From Brachybacterium sp. YJGR34 (lineage in GTDB: Bacteria; Actinomycetota; Actinomycetes; Actinomycetales; Dermabacteraceae): 64,000 nucleotides of DNA. Position 1 is the first letter of the stretch, and every line of letters begins with the position of its first letter. The notes beneath the pieces were generated by a model, which was not told the origin of the DNA, did no database searches, and saw only the letters and a program-made list of their open reading frames with translations. Position numbers and translations under genes: made by a program. The DNA lies in contig NZ_PNFB01000003.1 of assembly GCF_003347015.1 (NCBI RefSeq), forward strand, positions 186,001-250,000, written 5' to 3'. This document shows positions 1 through 7,431 of this stretch, piece after piece.

Positions 1-449
1 CCGTCCTCGCCGATCATCCGCACGCGGCCGATGATCTCGCTGACCGTGGCCTCCTCCTCGATCTGCTCGTCCACGAACCAGTTGAGCAGGGGGCGGGAGT
101 CGTAGTCGCCCTCCTTGTCCGCGCTGCGGTAGAGCTCGCGGATGGCCTCGGAGACCTTCTGCTCGTGCGCGAGCGCGGCCTCGAAGATCTCCAGCACCGT
201 CAGGCCCGGCGCCACGGCGGGCGCGGTGATGGTCCCGATGGCGGCGTGGTTGTCGCGGTCCGAGACGTGCTGGATGAACTTGTTGGCGTGGACGATCTCC
301 TCGTCCGCCTGGTGGCGCAGCCACGCGGCGATGCCGGGGAGATCCTGCTCGTCGGCCTCGATGGCGAGCTGGCGGTAGGTGAGGGAGGCGGCGAACTCCA
401 GGGTGATCTGCTCCTGGAACTTCTTCTCGAGATCAGTGCTCATCTTCAT
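1..449 (-). CDS. Ferritin (partial, C-terminus outside window)
   Basis: Iron-storage ferritin-like protein. Reading the minus strand from ATG 449 (or the in-frame ATG 443, two codons later) gives an uninterrupted frame to the window edge, 149 codons. Near the N-terminus it has a four-helix ferroxidase pattern (LEFAASLTYRQ, then WLRHQADEEIVHANKF), and later EIFEAALAHEQKV and LLNWFVDEQIEEEATV, all typical of bacterial non-haem ferritins. It would oxidise and store Fe(II) in the cytoplasm. An iron-box-like sequence lies about 40 bp upstream, so control by a DtxR/IdeR-type regulator is likely. The 3' end is missing, so total length and the last helix cannot be judged. Confidence 0.93.
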   Translation of the reverse strand, partial: MKMSTDLEKKFQEQITLEFAASLTYRQLAIEADEQDLPGIAAWLRHQADEEIVHANKFIQHVSDRDNHAAIGTITAPAVAPGLTVLEIFEAALAHEQKVSEAIRELYRSADKEGDYDSRPLLNWFVDEQIEEEATVSEIIGRVRMIGED

Positions 450-488
450 GCTCTGGACGATAGCCCTGACCAGGTCCCCTGTCATCCG

Positions 489-507
489 TGGACAGGCTTA
501 CCTCAGC
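489..507 (-). promoter_or_regulatory. Putative DtxR/IdeR iron box upstream of ferritin
   Basis: On the minus strand, GCTGAGGTAAGCCTGTCCA resembles the actinobacterial iron box (TTAGGTTAGSCTAACCTAA), keeping the central AGGT-AAGCCT core. It lies about 40 bp before the ferritin start and overlaps the last codons of the lacI-type gene. IdeR activates storage genes from upstream sites in mycobacteria; the same role here is inference. Confidence 0.55.
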
Positions 508-1561
508 GGTGCCGCGACGTCGGCGGGACCGAGAGCGTCCGTCCGGGCAGGAAGGTCCCGGCGACCACGACGTGGCGCGCCGGCGGGGGCGCCCCCGCGC
601 CGGAGCCGCCGTCCGGGCCGGGGGCATCGGCCGCGTGCTCCAGCAGCTCGTCCATGCGGGCCACGGCCCGCTGCGCCACCTCCGCCACCGGCAGCCGCAT
701 CGTCGCGAGCCCCAGCAGGTCCAGGCCGTCGCCCATCCCGTCGAAGCCCACGGTGCTGACATCCTCGGGGATTCTCGTACCGCGCGCGGCGGCGGCGCGC
801 AGCAGGTCGAGCGCCACATAGTCCACCGGGCAGACGATGCAGGTCAGACCCTGCTCCCGCGCGGCCTCGAGCGCCCGGACCACGCCGTCCTCGACCGGCA
901 GGAGGTCGATCGGGACCGTGGTGACGCCGAGCTCGGCGCAGCGCTCGACGAGGCTGCGGGTGCGCAGGGCGAAGACGCGGGAGTAGAGCAGGGGAGCGGT
1001 GAGCACGGCGATCCGGCGGTGCCCGAGGGCGGCGATCTCGTCGGCCATGGTGCGGCCGTGGGTGCGCTCGTCGTAGCTGACGGACTCGATGCGGGGGTGC
1101 TCGTTGGGGCGGCCGACGATCATCATCGGCACGGAGGTGACGGTCTCGACGAGGTCCTCGGCGGCGGTGACGCCGGTGCCGACGAAGACGCCGGCCACCC
1201 GCTGCCCCAGCAGCCGGCGCAGCCCGTCGACCTCGGCGGTGCCGTAGTCGTGGCGGAAGGCGGTGACGGAGATCAGGGTGCGGTCGGCGCTCTCCACGGC
1301 GCGGTTCATCTCGGCCAGGAGGTGTCCGTAGGCGGGGTTGGTCGCGTCGCGGACGAGCAGGCCGAGCTGCCGCCCGTGCCGCATGGCGAGCCCGCTGGCG
1401 ACCAGGTTGTGGACGTAGCCCAGCTGCTTGGCGGCCCCGTGGACCTTGATCAGCGCGTCGGGGGAGACCCGCTCGCCATGGTTCTGGAAGACCCGGGAGA
1501 CGGTCGAGCGCGAGACGCCCGCGGCGCGGGCCACGTCCTCCATCGTCGGCGGTCGTGGCAT
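503..1561 (-). CDS. LacI-family transcriptional regulator
   Basis: DNA-binding repressor of 352 aa. The N-terminus (MPRPPTMEDVARAAGVSRST, residues 1-20) is a classic LacI helix-turn-helix followed by a hinge helix; residues about 60-335 match the periplasmic-binding-protein-like effector domain. The frame is open further upstream, but ATG 1561 is chosen because the helix-turn-helix starts there and a GA-rich ribosome-binding site (gaggggaaggggag) precedes it. A -10-like TAGGGT lies at 1629-1634. The gene is divergent from a Ugp-like transporter/GDPD cluster, and palindromes with a central CG in the shared region are probable binding sites. The effector is unknown; glycerol-3-phosphate or a glycerophosphodiester is inferred only from context. 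Confidence 0.93.
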   Translation of the reverse strand: MPRPPTMEDVARAAGVSRSTVSRVFQNHGERVSPDALIKVHGAAKQLGYVHNLVASGLAMRHGRQLGLLVRDATNPAYGHLLAEMNRAVESADRTLISVTAFRHDYGTAEVDGLRRLLGQRVAGVFVGTGVTAAEDLVETVTSVPMMIVGRPNEHPRIESVSYDERTHGRTMADEIAALGHRRIAVLTAPLLYSRVFALRTRSLVERCAELGVTTVPIDLLPVEDGVVRALEAAREQGLTCIVCPVDYVALDLLRAAAARGTRIPEDVSTVGFDGMGDGLDLLGLATMRLPVAEVAQRAVARMDELLEHAADAPGPDGGSGAGAPPPARHVVVAGTFLPGRTLSVPPTSRHR

Positions 1562-1792
1562 GGCGGCTCCCCTTCCCCTCGGCGCCGTCCCCGAGCGGCA
1601 CCCGCGCGGCGGTCGGCACTTTCGGCGCACCCTAGCGCAGCGGCGGGCACCCGGCGGGAGGAACGGGTGACCGGAGGGTGAAGTCCGAGTTCGTCGACGA
1701 CCGGCCGGGGCCGCCGGACGGCGAACTCTTGCGGTACCCCGGATGAACAGCCGATGGATCGCGCCCCGCGGTGGCGGCGGCAGGGCATGGGG

Positions 1793-1807
1793 AAGCGGTT
1801 GCCGCTT
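1793..1807. promoter_or_regulatory. Imperfect LacI-type palindrome
   Basis: AAGCGG-TTG-CCGCTT is a 15-bp inverted repeat just 6 bp before the stronger palindrome at 1813-1826. It may be an auxiliary operator for the divergent LacI protein. The rest of the long intergenic stretch from 1562 to 2126 holds the lacI -10 (1629-1634), the palindromes and PHO-like units listed here, and a tentative forward -10 (TACGGT, 1903-1908). Confidence 0.4.
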
Positions 1808-1812
1808 CGCCA

Positions 1813-1826
1813 TGGGAGCGCTCCCA
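1813..1826. promoter_or_regulatory. LacI operator O1
   Basis: TGGGAGCGCTCCCA is a perfect 14-bp palindrome with the central CG typical of LacI/GalR operators. An identical copy occurs at 2039-2052; the centres are 226 bp apart, which would allow looping between them. Confidence 0.8.
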
Positions 1827-1844
1827 CCTGCAGTGACAGGTGCT

Positions 1845-1866
1845 GTTCACGCGGGATTCACCGCCG
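1845..1866 (+). promoter_or_regulatory. Possible two-unit PHO box
   Basis: Two consecutive 11-bp units, GTTCACGCGGG and ATTCACCGCCG, each match 6 of 7 bases of the actinobacterial PhoP unit GTTCACC with the canonical 11-bp period. They lie between the two LacI operators, upstream of a tentative -10 at 1903-1908. Phosphate control of a glycerophosphodiester importer would make sense, but this rests on sequence resemblance only. Confidence 0.45.
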
Positions 1867-2038
1867 CGCACCCCGCACTGGCGTCCCTGGTCAGACGGTA
1901 TCTACGGTGAGATCCGTCGACGGCGCCGAGGCGGCATCCAGCAGCCCGGTGGCCGGATCGCGGAGATGCTCCGCGCGACGCAGCCGCCACTCTCATCGCG
2001 ACGGCCCCGCTCCGGGGCCCGTCCTCCGCACAGGAAGC

Positions 2039-2052
2039 TGGGAGCGCTCCCA
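2039..2052. promoter_or_regulatory. LacI operator O2
   Basis: Second exact copy of TGGGAGCGCTCCCA. Its last base is the A of an upstream in-frame ATG (2052). If translation starts at 2127, as preferred here, the site lies in the 5' untranslated region and would act as a roadblock or loop partner. Confidence 0.8.
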
Positions 2053-2126
2053 TGTCCATCGCAGTCCGACCGAACACCCCCGCGGACCCACCGGTCCCGG
2101 CCGGGGCCGACGAGCAGGGGGGTGCC

Positions 2127-3074
2127 ATGGCGACGACCGCGACCACGACGCCGGCCCTCGCGCGTCCGCCGCGCCGCAGCTCCCCGCAGCTACGTCGGCG
2201 CCGCCGCCGCGACGCGCTGCTGTTCTGCGCGCTGATCGGCCCGAACCTGCTGGCGATCATCGTCTTCTCCTACTATCCGGCGCTCTACAACATCGGGCTG
2301 AGCTTCTTCGACTGGGACTTCGTCGCCCCGACCCCCGAGTTCGTGGGACTGGAGAACTACACCGGCTTGTTCACCTCGCCCGCCTTCGGCGAGGTCATGG
2401 CCAACACCGTCATCTTCACCCTGGTCAGCGTGCTGGGCTCGATCATCGGCGGCATCCTGCTGGGCAGCCTGCTGGCCTCCAAGCTCCCCCTGACCGGCTT
2501 CGCACAGACCATGGCCTTCGCGCCGCACATGCTCCCCGGAGCCGCCGTCGGCATCCTGTGGCTGTTCATGTTCGACCCGAACTACGGTCTCTCGCGCTGG
2601 TTCTTCTCCCTCTTCGGCGCCGACTCGCCGGACTGGACCACCACCTCGGACTGGTCGCTGTGGGCGATCACCATCGCCTACACCTGGCAGCGCCTCGGCT
2701 TCGTGACCGTCATCTGCTACACCGCGATCCTCGATCTGCCCAAGAGCCTCTACGAGGCCGCGGCCCTCGACGGCGCCCACGGCTGGAAGCTCTTCCGCCA
2801 CCTCACGCTGCCGCTGCTGAGCCCGATCACGTTCTTCCTCTCGATCACCGGCATCATCTCCGCCGCCCAGGCCTTCGACATCATCTCGATCATGACCGGC
2901 GGCGGTCCCGGGCGCTCCTCGAGCACGCTGAGCTGGATGGTCTACGACGAGGCCTTCCAGAAGTTCGACATCGGCACCGCCTCGGCCGCCGCGACCGTCC
3001 TGCTGGTCCTGCTGCTGGTCCTCACCTTCGTGCAGGTCCGGATCGGCGAGAAGAAGGTGAACTACGACTCATGA
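2127..3074 (+). CDS. ugpA: ABC importer permease, UgpA/MalF type
   Basis: Inner-membrane permease of a carbohydrate/glycerol-phosphate ABC importer (CUT1 family), 315 aa from ATG 2127 (340 aa if ATG 2052 is used). A basic N-terminus (RRRRRRDAL) leads into about six membrane segments, and the ATPase-contact EAA loop reads YEAAALDGAHGWKLFRHLTLP. ATG 2127 is preferred because a purine-rich AGGGGGG precedes it and the extra 25 residues are low complexity, but ATG 2052 also has a GGAG seven bases ahead. It overlaps the next permease by ATGA, so the two are translationally coupled. Specificity is inferred from the UgpB-like binding protein and the GDPD genes downstream. Confidence 0.88.
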   Translation: MATTATTTPALARPPRRSSPQLRRRRRRDALLFCALIGPNLLAIIVFSYYPALYNIGLSFFDWDFVAPTPEFVGLENYTGLFTSPAFGEVMANTVIFTLVSVLGSIIGGILLGSLLASKLPLTGFAQTMAFAPHMLPGAAVGILWLFMFDPNYGLSRWFFSLFGADSPDWTTTSDWSLWAITIAYTWQRLGFVTVICYTAILDLPKSLYEAAALDGAHGWKLFRHLTLPLLSPITFFLSITGIISAAQAFDIISIMTGGGPGRSSSTLSWMVYDEAFQKFDIGTASAAATVLLVLLLVLTFVQVRIGEKKVNYDS

Positions 3075-3970
3075 GCACCGCGACCCTCGAGACCGACCAG
3101 GTCACCGGCACTCCCGTCCCGCAGAACCGGGGCCGCCGGCGCGGACCCCGCCGCCCGCTGTGGCTCACCGGCCTGATGTTCGCCGGCGTCCTCGGCGTCA
3201 TCGCCGTCTTCCTGGTGCCGCTGTACTGGCTCTTCTCCTCCGCGCTCAAGCCCCAGGACCAGATCTACACCTGGCCGCTGCAGTGGATCCCCGGGCAGCT
3301 GACGCTCGACAACTTCCTCGAGGCCTGGAACTCCGCGCCCTTCGACCGCTTCTTCCTCAACTCGATCATCACGACCGCGGTGGGGACCTTCCTGGAGCTG
3401 ACGCTCGCGATCCTGTGCGCCTATGCGTTCGTGTTCGTCGAGTTCCGCTTCAAGAAGATCGCCTTCGTCCTGATCATCGCCTCGCTCATGCTGCCCGGCC
3501 ACGTGACCCTGATCGTCAACTACATCACCGTGGCGAACCTGGGCTGGCTGAACTCCTACCAGGGCATCATCCTGCCCGGCATCGCGAGCGCCTTCGCGAT
3601 GTTCCTCCTGTACCAGTACATGCGGACGATCGACAAGGACATCCTGCAGGCCGCGGAGATCGACGGCGCGGGCCATCTGCGACGGATGCTCGCCATCGTG
3701 GTCCCGCTGTCCAGCCCGATGATCCTCACCGCGACCCTCATCGTCATGGTCAGCAAGTGGAACGAGTACGTCTGGCCCCTGATCGTCACCAGCACCGCGG
3801 ACATGCGCACCCTCCCCATCGGTCTGCTCTTCCTGCGCAGCCAGGAGGGCTACTCGAACTGGGGCGTGATCATGGCCGGCGCCGTGTTCGTCTCCCTGCC
3901 GATGCTGATCCTCTTCTTCCTCGCCCAGAAGCGCATCATCGGCGGCCTCGCCGCCGGCGCCCTGAAGTGA
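3071..3970 (+). CDS. ugpE: ABC importer permease, UgpE/MalG type
   Basis: Second permease of the same importer, 299 aa, starting at the ATG that overlaps the stop of the first. About six transmembrane segments; the EAA loop is QAAEIDGAGHLRRMLAIVVP, and the C-terminus (FFLAQKRIIGGLAAGALK) is characteristic of MalG/UgpE proteins. It should form a heterodimer with the upstream permease. No ATP-binding gene lies in this cluster, so a shared ATPase such as MsiK/UgpC encoded elsewhere must power it. Two strong hairpins follow, before the binding-protein gene. Confidence 0.9.
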   Translation: MSTATLETDQVTGTPVPQNRGRRRGPRRPLWLTGLMFAGVLGVIAVFLVPLYWLFSSALKPQDQIYTWPLQWIPGQLTLDNFLEAWNSAPFDRFFLNSIITTAVGTFLELTLAILCAYAFVFVEFRFKKIAFVLIIASLMLPGHVTLIVNYITVANLGWLNSYQGIILPGIASAFAMFLLYQYMRTIDKDILQAAEIDGAGHLRRMLAIVVPLSSPMILTATLIVMVSKWNEYVWPLIVTSTADMRTLPIGLLFLRSQEGYSNWGVIMAGAVFVSLPMLILFFLAQKRIIGGLAAGALK

Positions 3971-4027
3971 GGCCGGCGGCCCCCGCGCCGCCTGGTCGGT
4001 CCCGCGCCCGAGCGTCGGACCGCCCCA

Positions 4028-4073
4028 CCGCCCGGGCCGTGACCCGGGCGGGCCCCGGGTCCCCTCCCGGGGC
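4028..4073 (+). terminator. Tandem GC hairpins between permease and binding-protein genes
   Basis: Two adjacent stem-loops: CCGCCCGGG/CCCGGGCGG (9-bp stem, 6-nt loop, 4028-4051) and GCCCCGGG/CCCGGGGC (8-bp stem, 6-nt loop, 4052-4073). No T-run follows. They may protect the 5' end of the downstream message or partly terminate, giving the binding protein a different dose from the permeases. Confidence 0.6.
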
Positions 4074-4146
4074 GCACCACCCGCCGGACCCCGCCTGAGA
4101 ACGCACCGGACCCTCCCGATCCGGACCCACCCAAGGAGCGATGCAC

Positions 4147-5538
4147 ATGTCCCGCAGTCCCCTCGACCTCTCCCGCCGCGGCCTGCTGACGGCGCTGGGC
4201 CTCGGCGCCGGCGCCGCCTCCCTCGCCGCCTGCGGCGCCCCGAGCGGGGGCGGCGACAGCGCCGAGAGCAACATCCGCGACGGCTTCTCCCAGGCCGACC
4301 TCACGGTGCCCTCGGAGTACGAAGGCCGCACCCCGATCCTGTTCTGGGCGCCCTTCACGGGCACCAACTACGAGGTGCTCTCCCAGCTGTTCGCCGAGTT
4401 CAACGAGTCGCAGGACGAGATCGTCGCGATCGCCGAGTCCGTGGGCAGCTACGCGGACCTCAACCAGAAGTTCACCGCCGCCCTGCAGGCCCGCACGGTG
4501 CCCGACATCGTCTGCTTCCCCGAGATGCAGTGGCTGCAGTTCTACCAGTCCGATGCGCTGGCCCCGCTGGACGGCTACTTCGACGACGAGTGGAACACGG
4601 ACATCTTCATCCAGAACTTCGTCCCCGAGGGCAAGGCGGCCGGGGAGACCTTCGTGGTGCCCTTCGCCCGCTCGACCCCGCTGTTCTACTTCAACAAGAC
4701 CCGCTACATCGAGGCCGGCCTGCCCGAGGAGGGTCCCGAGACCTGGGAGGATCTCGCCGAGTTCGCCCCCGAGCTCGCGAAGATCCAGGTCGAGGGACGT
4801 CCGCTGTCCGCGCTCGCGCTGGGAGCCGACGACGCCTGGCACGCGCAGGCGGACATCTGGGGCTTCGGCGGCGCGAACTCCACCCAGGACTTCGAGGTCA
4901 CCATCAACGAGGCCCCGGGCGTCGAGTGGCTCGAGTGGCAGCGGGCATTCCTCAACGACGACGGCTTCGGCTACATGGCGAAGGCCGCCGGCACCGACTT
5001 CACCGCGGGGCTCACCGCGGGAATGCGCGGCTCCACCGCGGGGCTGACCGGCACCACCGAGGCCGCGGATTTCGAGGTGGGCACCGCCTTCATGCTCTCC
5101 AAGGAGGGCGAGGAGAAGGCTGTCCCCACGGGCGGCTCGGGGCTGTCGATCGTGCGCAACGACTCGCAGGACCGCCAGGACGCCTGCGCGGAGCTGTTCC
5201 GCTTCCTTGCCGGGCCCGAGCAGTCCGCCACCTGGCACATCGGCACCGGGTACGTGCCGATCGTCCAGGCCGCGGCCGATACCCAGCGGGTCACGGAGAA
5301 CGTCGCCGCGGACCCGAACTACGGGGTGGCCATCGACCAGCTCGCCAACGCGCGCACCGCGGACTACACCAACTGGTCCCAGGGCGCCGTCACCGAGATC
5401 AGCGCCTCGCAGGCCCAGGTGTACGGCGACGACGCGGACCCCCAGAGCGTGCTCGACGCCCTCGCCCCGACGCTCCAGGAGTACCTGGACGACAACCGCG
5501 AGGACTACGAGGCCATCGGCTTCGAGGGCTGGAGCTGA
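4147..5538 (+). CDS. ugpB: ABC importer substrate-binding lipoprotein, UgpB-like
   Basis: Extracytoplasmic solute-binding lipoprotein, 463 aa. The signal peptide runs through SRRGLLTALGLGAGAASLAA to a lipobox cysteine (LAAC, residue about 29), with a twin-arginine-like SRRGLL. The mature part is a family 1 binding protein; FAVPFARSTPLFYFNK-like text near residue 180 (PFARSTPLFYFNK) resembles the PFNSSTPVLYYNK region of UgpB. ATG 4147 is preferred to ATG 4141 because the AAGGAG at 4133 is 8 nt away, versus 2 nt for 4141. It likely captures glycerol-3-phosphate or glycerophosphodiesters for the two upstream permeases; a sugar ligand cannot be excluded. Confidence 0.88.
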   Translation: MSRSPLDLSRRGLLTALGLGAGAASLAACGAPSGGGDSAESNIRDGFSQADLTVPSEYEGRTPILFWAPFTGTNYEVLSQLFAEFNESQDEIVAIAESVGSYADLNQKFTAALQARTVPDIVCFPEMQWLQFYQSDALAPLDGYFDDEWNTDIFIQNFVPEGKAAGETFVVPFARSTPLFYFNKTRYIEAGLPEEGPETWEDLAEFAPELAKIQVEGRPLSALALGADDAWHAQADIWGFGGANSTQDFEVTINEAPGVEWLEWQRAFLNDDGFGYMAKAAGTDFTAGLTAGMRGSTAGLTGTTEAADFEVGTAFMLSKEGEEKAVPTGGSGLSIVRNDSQDRQDACAELFRFLAGPEQSATWHIGTGYVPIVQAAADTQRVTENVAADPNYGVAIDQLANARTADYTNWSQGAVTEISASQAQVYGDDADPQSVLDALAPTLQEYLDDNREDYEAIGFEGWS

Positions 5539-5582
5539 TCCGAGCCGCACCGCGCCCGCGCCCGTTCCCGGGGGCGGGTGCA

Positions 5583-5619
5583 CGTCGGCCCCGGGCATGA
5601 TGGACGCCCGGGGCCGACG
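5583..5619 (+). terminator. Strong hairpin between binding-protein and GDPD genes
   Basis: Perfect 14-bp stem CGTCGGCCCCGGGC/GCCCGGGGCCGACG with a 9-nt loop. It may attenuate transcription into the two phosphodiesterase genes or stabilise the transporter mRNA end. No T-run is present. Confidence 0.65.
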
Positions 5620-5685
5620 CGCCGCCGCGGACCCCGCGGCGGTTCGGGGCCCGTCGGGCCCGCACTGAACGAGGAGAACGAGAGC

Positions 5686-6450
5686 ATGACTTCCCAGCTG
5701 CCCACTCTGGTGGGGCATCGCGGCGCCGCCGCGATCGCGCCCGAGAACACCATCGCGTCCTTCCGGCGGGGTGTCGCCGAGGGGGTCCGGTGGCTCGAGT
5801 GCGATGTGCACCTCAGCGCCGACGGCGCCGATGTGATCCTGCACGACGCCACCATCGATCGCACCGCGCAGGAGGACTCCCCGCTGCGCACCGGTGCGGT
5901 CGCAGACCTCACCCGCGCCCAGCTGGACCGGGTCCTGGTGGGCGCGGACCAGCACATCCCCACGCTCGCCCAGGTGCTCGAGGCCTCCGTGCGCGAGGAC
6001 GGCACCCGCGTCCCCCTGCTGGTGGAGATCAAGGCGCCTGCCGCCGCGGACCTCGTGGTCGAGATCCTGCTGGAGCAGCTGGGCGCGGAGGCGTTCGCGG
6101 ACGAGGTGGACCGGCCGGCCCCGGCGGTCATCCTGTCCTTCCACGAGGAGCCCCTGCGCCGCGCGGCGGAGCTCGCCCCGCAGATCCCGCGGATGCGCAC
6201 CACCACGGCGACCAGCCCGGAGTGGTGGGAGTCCTGCCGCGAGCTGCAGCTCGCCCACGTGGGGGTGCGGATCGCCGACGCCCGGCAGGCCGACGTCGAG
6301 CGGGCGGCCGAGCTCGGCGCCGCGCTGAACCTGTGGACCGCCCGCTCCGAGGAGGAGCTCGAGCGCGCCCTCGAGCTCGGATGCGACACGATCACCGTGG
6401 ACGATCCCGCCTGGGCCGCCGAGCTGATGGCCGCCCGCGTCCGCGCCTGA
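5686..6450 (+). CDS. Glycerophosphodiester phosphodiesterase (first copy)
   Basis: Metal-dependent hydrolase splitting glycerophosphodiesters into glycerol-3-phosphate and an alcohol; 254 aa, no signal peptide, so probably cytoplasmic and acting on imported substrate. The GDPD TIM-barrel signatures are present: VGHRGAAA with catalytic His-Arg (residues 10-12), APENTIASF, ECDVHLSADG, and HDATIDRT with the second His. ATG 5686 follows GAGGAG. It is a tandem paralogue of the next gene, with the same motifs at the same spacing. UgpQ is the E. coli counterpart, likewise encoded next to ugp transport genes. Confidence 0.93.
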   Translation: MTSQLPTLVGHRGAAAIAPENTIASFRRGVAEGVRWLECDVHLSADGADVILHDATIDRTAQEDSPLRTGAVADLTRAQLDRVLVGADQHIPTLAQVLEASVREDGTRVPLLVEIKAPAAADLVVEILLEQLGAEAFADEVDRPAPAVILSFHEEPLRRAAELAPQIPRMRTTTATSPEWWESCRELQLAHVGVRIADARQADVERAAELGAALNLWTARSEEELERALELGCDTITVDDPAWAAELMAARVRA

Positions 6451-6507
6451 TCCCGCGCCGGTCCTCCCGGTCCGCCCCGCCCCGTCCCGTCCCGACCCAG
6501 GAGAGTC

Positions 6508-7248
6508 ATGACCTCGTCGTCCACCCCGATCCCGCCCCGCCGCCCCGCGATCGTCGGCCATCGCGGGGCCGCCGCGCACGTCGCCGAGAACACCATGGCG
6601 TCCTTCCGCCGTGCGCTCGCCGATGGCGCGCAGCTGCTCGAGTGCGATGTGCATCTGAGCGCCGACGGGCAGGTGGTGATCATGCACGACGAGACCATCG
6701 ACCGCACCGCGGCGGCGGACTCCCCGCTGCGCAGCGGGGCGATCGGCGCGCTCACCCGCGCCGAGCTGGACCGGGTGCGGCTGGCCGAGGGGGAGGGGGT
6801 CCCGTCCCTGGACGAGCTGCTGGCGGCGACCACCGTCCCGGTGTTCATCGAGGTCAAGGTCGCCCGGGCGGCGGCCGCGGTCGCCGCGGCGCTGCGCGCG
6901 CTGCCCGCGGACGCGCCCGCCGCCGCGTCCACGGTCATCTCCTTCCATGCCGAGGCCCTCGCGGAGATCCGCCGCGACGCGGAGACCGCGGTGTCCTACC
7001 TGGTCGGGACGGTCGACGAGCAGGCGATCGAGACGGCGGTCGCGCTCGGGGCCCGCGGCCTCGGCCCCGCCATCGGCGGCCTGAGCCTGCGGGGCGCGGA
7101 GGCCGTGCACGCCGCCGGCCTGGAGCTGAATCCCTGGACCGTGAACCGGCCCGAGCAGCTCGAGGTCGCCCTGGCCTGCGGGGCGGACACGATCACGACC
7201 GACGATCCCGGCTGGGTGCGCCGCGAGCTGGACGCCCGGGGGCTCTGA
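6508..7248 (+). CDS. Glycerophosphodiester phosphodiesterase (second copy)
   Basis: Second GDPD, 246 aa, 57 bp after the first and preceded by AGGAGAG. Motifs: VGHRGAAA, AENTMASF, LLECDVHLSADG, HDETIDRT, VFIEVKV and, near the C-terminus, ELNPWTVN and GADTITTDDPGW. No signal peptide. The close similarity to the preceding gene suggests a tandem duplication, after which the two may have specialised for different head groups. Probably the last gene of the ugp-like operon. Confidence 0.93.
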   Translation: MTSSSTPIPPRRPAIVGHRGAAAHVAENTMASFRRALADGAQLLECDVHLSADGQVVIMHDETIDRTAAADSPLRSGAIGALTRAELDRVRLAEGEGVPSLDELLAATTVPVFIEVKVARAAAAVAAALRALPADAPAAASTVISFHAEALAEIRRDAETAVSYLVGTVDEQAIETAVALGARGLGPAIGGLSLRGAEAVHAAGLELNPWTVNRPEQLEVALACGADTITTDDPGWVRRELDARGL

Positions 7249-7273
7249 GCGTCCCGACGCGGACCATCGGCGT

Positions 7274-7334
7274 GTCAAGGGTCGTTGACTTTGCATGTCA
7301 AGAACCCTTGACCGTCATGTCAAGGACTCTGTAC
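7274..7334 (+). promoter_or_regulatory. Promoter with three phased operators for the XRE/membrane-protein operon
   Basis: Three sites follow GTCAA-N6-TTGAC: 7274-7289 and 7297-7312 are perfect, and 7319-7334 keeps only the left half (right half TGTAC). Starts are spaced 23 and 22 bp, about two helical turns. A promoter is embedded: -35 TTGACC at 7308-7313, 18-bp spacer, -10 TACATT at 7332-7337, so the second site covers the -35 and the third covers the -10. The 71-aa XRE regulator of the operon is the obvious candidate to bind. Confidence 0.75.
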
Positions 7335-7431
7335 ATTCTGGGGTGTGGACGCGAGGGGTTCCGGGCCGGCCGACCGGCTCGGGAGGCCCTCCGGACCGCA
7401 GTGACCACCGCCTCCCGCCTCAGGAGACATC

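Noticed and set aside
6451-6507. C-rich near-repeats (CCGGTCC, CCCGTCC) between the two GDPD genes
   Set aside because: Low-complexity intergenic sequence at this GC content, without pairing or a regular period.
3850-7296. 1148-codon open frame on the minus strand opposite the ugp/GDPD genes
   Set aside because: An antisense artefact of high GC. The plus-strand genes in this span have clear domains; the minus frame is low-complexity Gly/Arg/Ala-rich sequence.
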